9,097 nt of DNA from JBGTKH01 sp041744735 (GTDB lineage Bacteria > Planctomycetota > Planctomycetia > Pirellulales > Pirellulaceae). The DNA lies in the NCBI GenBank assembly GCA_041744735.1, contig JBGTKH010000461.1:1-9097 (forward strand), read 5' to 3'. This document shows, piece after piece, positions 1 to 5,499 of this stretch (the first letter of the stretch is position 1; every line of letters begins with the position of its first letter). The position numbers were made by a program, and so were the translations under genes. The notes under the pieces are model-generated. The model was given only the letters and a program-made list of their open reading frames with translations. It ran no database searches and was not told where the DNA came from.

Positions 1-1
1 C

Positions 2-1894
2 GGTTGCAAATTCATTCGCACGTATCTTAGTCCCATCATCGTCGGGCTGGGTGTGTCGGTCATTCTGCTTGGCTTGTGCGGCTTCGTGTGGCAACGCTGG
101 TGCGACGAGAGCGCCGGCAATTGGGATCAGGTTCTATTTAAGGCTGTTCAGTTATGCACACTGCAGTCAGGCGCAGTGGACGATGACAATTTGCTGCTGA
201 GCGGGGCGAGGCTGCTGGCGATGATCTTGATCGTGCTCGTCGCTTGGAAGGCGCTTTCAACGCTGTTGCGAGAGTCAACGGACGTCTGGTGGCTCACGAA
301 GCGCAACGGGCACACGATCATTTGCGGCTTGGGGCGCATCGGCGCGCTGTTGGTAGAAGATCTTTGCAAGGAGGGGAAGCAAAAACAAATCGTGGTCATC
401 GAGCCGGACGAATTCAATACGAATCTGCACCGCTGCCGCGAGTTGGGTGCCATCGTGCTGATCGGTGATGCGACGGAGGAAGAGGTGCTGGCCAAAGCCG
501 GCGTGCGCCGCGCGAGCAACATCTTTGCCGTCACCGGCAGCGGCGATTCCAACATCGAAGTCGCCGTGACGGTTTGCCGGATGATGGTCGATGGGCAAGC
601 AGCGTCCGTGCCAGCCGCTGCAACGCCGGCGAATGGCCAACCACCTGCAGAGCCAAAGCGGCTGCGATGTTATGTGCACATCGTGGAAGCACAGTTGGCC
701 GACTTGTTCAAGCAACACCCCGTGTTCCGCAACCAGCGCGATTTGGTTGACGTCGAAGTCTTCAATGCCCTGGCCAACTCGGCCCGCAACGTCTTTATCG
801 AGCAACTGCTTGATCATCGGCCGACGAAGTTGGCAGAGGTGGCGCACTATGTCATTTTGGGATTTGGCGAGATGGGCCAGTGTCTGGCGATCACGCTGGC
901 CCAGTTGGCTCACTTCTCCAACAACAAGCGCTGCCGGATGACGATTTACTACACCGGCACAGACGACGCGGTCTGCAGTTTCCGCTGCCGCTATCCTCGT
1001 TTCGCTCCTGAAATTACGCTGGACCAACTGATCGATCCAGACCCTGAGATGGACGCCTGGACGTCGCGGCACTTTCGTCCCCCAAAGGAGATTCAGGTCG
1101 ACGACCCCAACGGCGTCGAGTACGTTTGCAATGCGGCCTTCGAGAAGGCACCTCTGGATATTGCGGACTACACGTTTCTCACACGCCTGCAACAGACCCT
1201 GGCGCACGACCATGTGAAGCCGGCGATCTTCGTCTGCCTGGACAACGACCGCAAGAATTTCGACACGGCGTATCGGCTGCACCACAAATTGGAATTCGGC
1301 CTGCTGAAGCAGGTACCGATTTTCGCCTGGATTCCGAAACAGCCGGCGCTGGCCGAACTGCTGCGCAATGAGATGTCTGCTTCGGAGGCGAAATCGGCGG
1401 CCCACGTCTACCCGTTCGGAGAATGCAGCCGAAGCTGCAGTTATAAAGAGGTGACGCAGCCGGTCGGCGACACATTGGCCAAAGCCTTCCACGACGATTA
1501 TGTGGCCAGTTTCTGCTCGGGCTCCGACGAGCCACGATGTCAGCCTTGGGAATTGTTGAGCGAACAATTCCGCGTCTCGAATCGACTGGCCGCCGACCAC
1601 GCCCTTGTGAAGCTGGCCATGATCGGCTGCGAACTCTCGCCCGAAGCGCCCGCCGGCAAAGCGGTCACAGCAACCGATCAAGACAAGGAACTCCTCGCCC
1701 CCACCGAGCACAACCGCTGGGTTGCCGAACGTCTGCTGGCGGGTTGGCAATTTGGCAAGTCGCGCGTCGACGCGCCACGCGTCCATCCGGACTTGATTCC
1801 CTTCAACAAACTAAACGACGAACAGCGGGCCAAGGACATCTCTCAGATCGACGTCGTGTTCAAGATTCTCAATGAAAAACTCGCCAGAGTTTAG
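2..1894 (+). CDS. RCK (TrkA-N)-RyR domain membrane protein, 5' partial
   Basis: Probable membrane channel or sensor gated by a cytoplasmic ligand. The frame is open from base 2, and the residues before the GTG at 53 already form part of a membrane helix, so the real start lies upstream of the window. Counting from base 2 (630 residues): membrane segment about 12-30; a loop at 41-57 (WDQVLFKAVQLCTLQSG) placed like a pore helix but without a TVGYG potassium filter; second membrane segment about 69-89; first Rossmann/RCK domain from about 103 with GLGRIG at 109-114 and an acidic residue in the IEPDE strand end; an Ala/Pro-rich insertion about 198-220; second Rossmann-like domain from about 282 with GFGEMG at 287-292; RyR domain about 515-627, with EHNRW, GWQFG and HPDLIPF matching the RyR consensus. 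RCK domains usually bind NAD(H), nucleotides or ions. RyR domains in bacteria have been proposed to sense nucleotide-like ligands. The transported species is unknown. The gene runs convergent with the zinc-ribbon protein gene, 47 bases away. Confidence 0.85.
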   Translation, partial: GCKFIRTYLSPIIVGLGVSVILLGLCGFVWQRWCDESAGNWDQVLFKAVQLCTLQSGAVDDDNLLLSGARLLAMILIVLVAWKALSTLLRESTDVWWLTKRNGHTIICGLGRIGALLVEDLCKEGKQKQIVVIEPDEFNTNLHRCRELGAIVLIGDATEEEVLAKAGVRRASNIFAVTGSGDSNIEVAVTVCRMMVDGQAASVPAAATPANGQPPAEPKRLRCYVHIVEAQLADLFKQHPVFRNQRDLVDVEVFNALANSARNVFIEQLLDHRPTKLAEVAHYVILGFGEMGQCLAITLAQLAHFSNNKRCRMTIYYTGTDDAVCSFRCRYPRFAPEITLDQLIDPDPEMDAWTSRHFRPPKEIQVDDPNGVEYVCNAAFEKAPLDIADYTFLTRLQQTLAHDHVKPAIFVCLDNDRKNFDTAYRLHHKLEFGLLKQVPIFAWIPKQPALAELLRNEMSASEAKSAAHVYPFGECSRSCSYKEVTQPVGDTLAKAFHDDYVASFCSGSDEPRCQPWELLSEQFRVSNRLAADHALVKLAMIGCELSPEAPAGKAVTATDQDKELLAPTEHNRWVAERLLAGWQFGKSRVDAPRVHPDLIPFNKLNDEQRAKDISQIDVVFKILNEKLARV

Positions 1895-1909
1895 TTTTCG
1901 CAAGATCCG

Positions 1910-1931
1910 GCCAAAGTCCGGCGACTTCGGC
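1910..1931. terminator. Hairpin between convergent genes
   Basis: GCCAAAGTC, a 4-base CGGC loop, then GACTTCGGC. This gives a 9-pair stem with one mismatch. It lies 15 bases after the stop codon of the RCK-RyR gene and 10 bases beyond the stop codon of the opposing gene, where a bidirectional terminator would be expected. No T run follows on either strand, so it is weak as a classical intrinsic terminator. Confidence 0.4.
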
Positions 1932-1941
1932 TACCCAAGAC

Positions 1942-2850
1942 TTAGCCAGGCCGGCCCTTGGGGGTCAGTCCCTTCTTGGCGATGAAATACGTCAGTCCGG
2001 CGTCCACGGCGTGTTCGACAATCAAGAAGAAGACAAACACCACGGCGACAATCAGCGCCTCGCCGGGATCGGCCAGCGCGGCGGCGATGAGCACCAATAG
2101 GATCAGCCAACTGAAGCCGTAACCCAGCATCTCCATGACGGCCACCAGTGTATGGCCCATCAGGAAATCACCCCAGGATGGGAAGATCAAGCTACGCAGG
2201 GCCAGTTCGCTGGGCTTCCAGAATTGCTGGCCGCACTGGCCACAGGCGTAGTGGGCTTTGGGGACCACGTCCAGGCAGTGGCTGCATAGGTTCTCGCGCG
2301 ATTGCGTGGACTGCGGGTTGAAGCCCAGTTGCTGATACGTGGCCAGCGCCGACTCGAACAGTGCCGGCATTTGCTTGCGGTCTGTGCCGCGAAAGCCGGA
2401 GAACCGCAGTTGGGTGCCGTCCACGAGGTCCAACGCCACTTGCCCGGTCCAACCGGCTTTGAACTTCTTGATCTGATTGTAATAGATCAGCCAGTAAGTA
2501 TGCCGCGGCCGGCCCTTCGTGTCGCTGTGCAGCATGATCAGCCGCAAGTTGGTGAGCACGAACACCGTCTGGTTAATCAACGTCGCCCAATAGCCGAGAA
2601 AATACTGTTCGCTGAATTTGGTCTGCACGCCCTTGGCCACGTAGAGCACCTCTTCGCCCGGCCGCAACAGCCGCCGCAACAACGGTTCAACTTGCTGGAT
2701 CAGTTTATGCTTGGTTTTCAGATCTCCTTTCGCGCCCCAGCCGGTGAGCTTGGGGAACATGCTGTCGAGGTTATAAGGGAGCTGCGGATCGAGCTGCAAT
2801 CGCAACTCGGCCAGTCGCTGCGCCGCTGCGCTGGGTGTGGCCTGACTCAT
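1942..2850 (-). CDS. PH-like domain, zinc-ribbon membrane protein
   Basis: Uncharacterised 302-residue protein. Residues about 63-172 read as a bacterial PH-like (YokE/bPH-type) domain: PGEEVLYVAKG opens it, followed by alternating hydrophobic strands including VFVLTNLRLIML, IYYNQIKKFKAG and LDLVDGTQLRFSG, then a closing helix (MPALFESALATYQQLG). A zinc ribbon follows, with Cys189-x2-Cys192 and Cys203-x2-Cys206. Two hydrophobic membrane segments occupy about 235-260 and 265-290, and the short C-terminal tail is basic. The PH and zinc parts would face the cytoplasm. The start is supported by AAGGAGG at 2861-2867 (reverse strand), 10 bases before the ATG. A 225-base gap separates it from the TPR gene upstream on the same strand, so it probably has its own promoter. 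Function is unknown: the domain order suggests a membrane-tethered binding protein, not an enzyme. The PH assignment is by pattern only. Confidence 0.8.
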   Translation of the reverse strand: MSQATPSAAAQRLAELRLQLDPQLPYNLDSMFPKLTGWGAKGDLKTKHKLIQQVEPLLRRLLRPGEEVLYVAKGVQTKFSEQYFLGYWATLINQTVFVLTNLRLIMLHSDTKGRPRHTYWLIYYNQIKKFKAGWTGQVALDLVDGTQLRFSGFRGTDRKQMPALFESALATYQQLGFNPQSTQSRENLCSHCLDVVPKAHYACGQCGQQFWKPSELALRSLIFPSWGDFLMGHTLVAVMEMLGYGFSWLILLVLIAAALADPGEALIVAVVFVFFLIVEHAVDAGLTYFIAKKGLTPKGRPG

Positions 2851-2860
2851 GCGGACAATT

Positions 2861-2867
2861 CCTCCTT
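2861..2867 (-). promoter_or_regulatory. Shine-Dalgarno of the zinc-ribbon protein gene
   Basis: The reverse strand reads AAGGAGG, then 10 bases, then ATG at 2850-2848. It is the strongest ribosome binding site in the window and fixes this start. Confidence 0.75.
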
Positions 2868-2877
2868 CGTAGAACGA

Positions 2878-2888
2878 GAACTGAGTTC
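2878..2888. repeat. Small palindrome upstream of the zinc-ribbon gene
   Basis: GAACTGAGTTC is a perfect 5-1-5 palindrome, 27 bases before the ATG of the minus-strand gene and 11 bases before its Shine-Dalgarno. It could be a small operator or a chance palindrome. No second copy that would strengthen an operator call is visible. Confidence 0.2.
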
Positions 2889-3030
2889 AAGTGACGGAGT
2901 TCGTACGACCGCGAAAGCTATTGCCGCCGCGCACAGTTCGATGGCCTTGAGTTTAAGCGAATATGTCCGCCGTATCGATCGTCGAGCGGTGAGCAGGGGA
3001 ATTGGTCGGACGGGGTGTTGTACTCGGCTG

Positions 3031-3061
3031 CGGGCCGCGGGCGCAATCGCCCGACGGCCCG
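3031..3061 (-). terminator. Strong GC hairpin after the TPR gene
   Basis: On the reverse strand CGGGCCG-T-CGGGCG, loop ATTG, CGCCCG-CGGCCCG folds into 13 GC-rich pairs with one bulged T. It begins 15 bases after the TGA stop of the TPR gene. The position fits a transcript end. There is no T run after the stem, so it may act with Rho or protect the 3' end of the mRNA instead of terminating alone. Confidence 0.6.
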
Positions 3062-3075
3062 TGGTCCCCGTGCGA

Positions 3076-5235
3076 TCATTTCGATCCTGGAATCTTCGTT
3101 TTCTGCTCGTCGATGGTCGCCTTGAACTCGGGCTGAATTCGCAGGCACTCGCCGAACATGCGCTCGGCTTCTTCGAGACTGCCCAAGCGGAGTTGGATCA
3201 GGCCGCGATACATGTGGGCTTCGGCGTAGCGCGGGAACAGCGTGACGGCGCGGCGGAATTCGGCGTCGGCTCTTTCGTACTCACCCTGATCGTAAAGTTT
3301 CAGGGCGCTATCGAAAATCTTTTGAGCAAACGCCGGGGCTTTGGTCACGACCGGTTTTAGCACGGTGACGGGAGCGGGTTGCTTGGTTTCGCCCGCGATG
3401 CTGGTGCCGGCTGAGGCGGCTTTCTTCTGAGGCGGCAGTAGCGCCAACGCCGCGGTGCCGGATTTGGCTTGCTGTGTTAGAGCCGCGATGCGTTCCTTCA
3501 ATTGCGGCTTGAGCTTGACGGCATCGGCCAGATCACGTTCGGCCTCAACCATCTTGCCCGCTCGCAAACGCAGCAGACCGCGGGTCAGGTAATTTTCGGC
3601 CCAGCCGCAACTCCAAGACAACGCCTTATCCGCTTGCTCCATGGCTCCCGCCATGTCGCCTTGCAATTCTTTGACCAGCGCCATCAAGCGATAGGCCTCG
3701 GCATCGTACGGGTCGATAGTGCTCGCCTGTTTGAGGTCGGCCTGAGCCGCAGCGAGATCGCCGGCCTGCATGTGCACCAGTGCCCGGGACTCGCAGACCC
3801 AAGCGTCCTGTGGCGCGAGTTCCATCGCCTTGGCCAAATCTTCCAATGCGCCTTTCGTGTCCCCTAAGCCCTGACGCACTTTCGACCGCGTGATTAGCGC
3901 GTCGTAATAATTCGCGTTGATCTCGAGCGATTTGTTTAATGCGGGCAGGGCCAGAGCATACTCGGCGATTTCGTTGTACGCGTACCCCAGGTTGTATTGC
4001 ACCACCGAATCAGCAGGATTGATCTCGAGCGCCTTGGCGAATGCCTCCGCGGCCTCGGCAAACTTCAATTGGTTATCTTGCAGGATCACGCCGCGCATGT
4101 TCCAAGCACGCAGGTGCCGGGGTTCGACTTCCAGCGCCTTGGCACAGTCGGCCAAGCCCGCCGCATCGTTGTTCTTCGCCTGCCAGTACGCGCGAGCCCG
4201 ATAGTAGAATGAATCCGGGTCCTGCGGGTCGTGCTGGATGGCCTCGCCATAGGCGGCGGCGGCACTGGTCAAATACTTCAGATCGTAGCGGGCGTCGCCG
4301 ATCGTGAGGTACGCCGCTGCATGAGTCGGCTCGATTGCCGCTGCGCGAACGCAGTCGTAAATGGCAGCCACCTTGTCCAGCGCGTAAAGCGTATCGGCCC
4401 GGTTCACAAAGTCCTCGGCCGATTCCGGCTGTGGTTCAGCCTTCAAGGCGTCGGCGACTTTCTTTCGCGACTCGACGGTAACTTCGTTGTTCGGCTGCAG
4501 TTCGAGATACTTGTCGAAGTCCCTCTGCGCCGCCGCATCCTCTCCGAGCACGCGGTACGCGCCGCCGCGATACAAATAGCTGCTGGGCGACGGCGACTTC
4601 GAGGCAATATCTTTGCTGTGCTCTTCAACCGCCGATTGGGCATCTCCCAAGTACAAATGCAGCAGGCCGAGGTCGACGCTGGCAAAGAAGTCTCCCAACT
4701 CTTTCGCGCGAGTCAAATCTCGCACCGCACCATCCGCAGCGCCGATGTTCCGCAACATCGCCCCGCGAATTCCGTACAGGTCCGGCGACTTGATGCCGAG
4801 TTGCACCGCCTTCTCAAAATCGGCGAGCGCGTCGTCGAGATTGCCTACGTTGTCGTAATACTGCACGATCGCTCGTTGCTCGTAGGCTTCGCCGTAGTTC
4901 GGATTCAACGCAATCGCGCGGGTGTAATCCTGGACGGCGTAATTGGGAATGCGGAGACCGTCCTTGGCACGCCCGCGCAGGAAATACGCTTCGGCATTCT
5001 CCGGCTCAAGATTGATGACGGTCGAGAAATCCAGCACAGCCCCCACGTTGTCACTGCGGCCGAGCCGCGTTTTGCCGCGCTGCATGAGCGCCTTAGCATC
5101 CGGCGCCTGTGCCTGCGCCACGTCGGCCAGCATGACGACGATCAATGCCAGCAGCGCACCAATGGAAATTCTCATCGGACCAATGCCCGCAGAAAGACAC
5201 TTGACACGACGAGCAGATGAAGTGGTCTGAGTCAT
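3076..5235 (-). CDS. Exported TPR-repeat protein
   Basis: A 719-residue protein made almost wholly of tetratricopeptide repeats, which serve as protein-protein binding scaffolds. I chose the ATG at 5235-5233 because GAGGAG lies 9 bases upstream. The frame stays open to 5415, but that extension is not protein-like and runs through a promoter candidate. A hydrophobic export segment lies at about 22-39, with AQAQA as a likely signal-peptidase site near 44. Met21 could be an alternative start giving a more classical signal peptide, but it has no good ribosome site. About 15 repeats of about 34 residues run from 46 to 577; typical boundaries are LEPENAEAY, LNPNYGEAY, INPADSVVQYNLGYAY and LAPQDAWV. 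An Ala/Pro/Lys linker (about 590-635) precedes two more repeats at 636-703. No catalytic domain is visible. It is likely to act in the periplasm or at the cell surface, possibly in envelope or secretion complexes; the partner is unknown. Confidence 0.88.
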   Translation of the reverse strand: MTQTTSSARRVKCLSAGIGPMRISIGALLALIVVMLADVAQAQAPDAKALMQRGKTRLGRSDNVGAVLDFSTVINLEPENAEAYFLRGRAKDGLRIPNYAVQDYTRAIALNPNYGEAYEQRAIVQYYDNVGNLDDALADFEKAVQLGIKSPDLYGIRGAMLRNIGAADGAVRDLTRAKELGDFFASVDLGLLHLYLGDAQSAVEEHSKDIASKSPSPSSYLYRGGAYRVLGEDAAAQRDFDKYLELQPNNEVTVESRKKVADALKAEPQPESAEDFVNRADTLYALDKVAAIYDCVRAAAIEPTHAAAYLTIGDARYDLKYLTSAAAAYGEAIQHDPQDPDSFYYRARAYWQAKNNDAAGLADCAKALEVEPRHLRAWNMRGVILQDNQLKFAEAAEAFAKALEINPADSVVQYNLGYAYNEIAEYALALPALNKSLEINANYYDALITRSKVRQGLGDTKGALEDLAKAMELAPQDAWVCESRALVHMQAGDLAAAQADLKQASTIDPYDAEAYRLMALVKELQGDMAGAMEQADKALSWSCGWAENYLTRGLLRLRAGKMVEAERDLADAVKLKPQLKERIAALTQQAKSGTAALALLPPQKKAASAGTSIAGETKQPAPVTVLKPVVTKAPAFAQKIFDSALKLYDQGEYERADAEFRRAVTLFPRYAEAHMYRGLIQLRLGSLEEAERMFGECLRIQPEFKATIDEQKTKIPGSK

Positions 5236-5244
5236 GGATGAATG

Positions 5245-5250
5245 CTCCTC
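5245..5250 (-). promoter_or_regulatory. Shine-Dalgarno deciding the TPR gene start
   Basis: The reverse strand reads GAGGAG followed by 9 bases and ATG at 5235. This favours that start over the frame-open upstream codon near 5415 and over the internal ATG at 5175, neither of which has a comparable site. Confidence 0.65.
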
Positions 5251-5321
5251 TTGTAGAGATGAAGGATTGGCCTCTCCATTCCCGAGAGACCTGACTTTTG
5301 ATGCAAGGCAACGATGGCAAT

Positions 5322-5350
5322 ATTTTATCCGCAGCAACTTCGGCTCGCAA
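5322..5350 (-). promoter_or_regulatory. Sigma-70-like promoter candidate for the TPR gene
   Basis: On the reverse strand TTGCGA (-35-like, 4 of 6 to consensus) at 5350-5345 and TAAAAT (-10-like, 5 of 6) at 5327-5322 are separated by exactly 17 bases. Transcription would begin near 5315 and leave a leader of about 80 bases before the ATG at 5235. It lies downstream of the terminator-like hairpin of the preceding gene, as expected for an independent unit. Confidence 0.4.
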
Positions 5351-5395
5351 GAAGCTACTGTACGTCCATTCAATTGCGTGGCACTCTGGGTTATG

Positions 5396-5419
5396 AAAAG
5401 CCGGTTAGCGTTCACCGGC
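5396..5419 (-). terminator. Intrinsic terminator candidate after the TPR-redoxin gene
   Basis: The reverse strand reads GCCGGT, an 8-base loop, ACCGGC, then TTTT. The stem has only 6 pairs but is GC-rich, and a T run follows directly. It sits 80 bases after the stop codon at 5500, before the promoter candidate of the next gene. Confidence 0.55.
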
Positions 5420-5454
5420 GGTCGAGGGCCGGGAAGGGGAAATCGGTCGAGGGC
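5419..5454. repeat. Pair of 11-base direct repeats
   Basis: CGGTCGAGGGC occurs at 5419-5429 and again at 5444-5454, a 25-base period, with a purine-rich spacer. The pair lies in the 3' untranslated stretch between the TPR-redoxin stop codon and its terminator candidate. No function is evident. Confidence 0.5.
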
Positions 5455-5499
5455 GTGTGTTGCTCACGCATGATTCGTTCAATGTTTGCGACGACGATG

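Noticed and set aside
53..55. GTG at 53 as the start of the RCK-RyR gene
   Set aside because: The frame is open to base 2 and the residues before it (SPIIVGLG) belong to the same membrane helix, so starting here would cut the helix.
275..1786. Long minus-strand open frame of 503 codons opposite the RCK-RyR gene
   Set aside because: It mirrors the coding strand of a gene with clear RCK and RyR motifs, its translation has no recognisable domain, and no ribosome site supports it. Long antisense frames are common in GC-rich genes.
2302..3360. Plus-strand open frame of 352 codons across the zinc-ribbon and TPR genes
   Set aside because: It spans two real minus-strand genes and the gap between them; its composition is low-quality and Arg/Gln-rich with no motif.
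4231..5220. Plus-strand open frame of 329 codons opposite the TPR gene
   Set aside because: It is the antisense shadow of regular TPR repeats, with periodic codons but no domain of its own.
5236..5415. N-terminal extension of the TPR protein to 5415
   Set aside because: The extra 60 residues are not protein-like and would bury the export signal. They overlap a promoter candidate, and the GAGGAG site points to the ATG at 5235.
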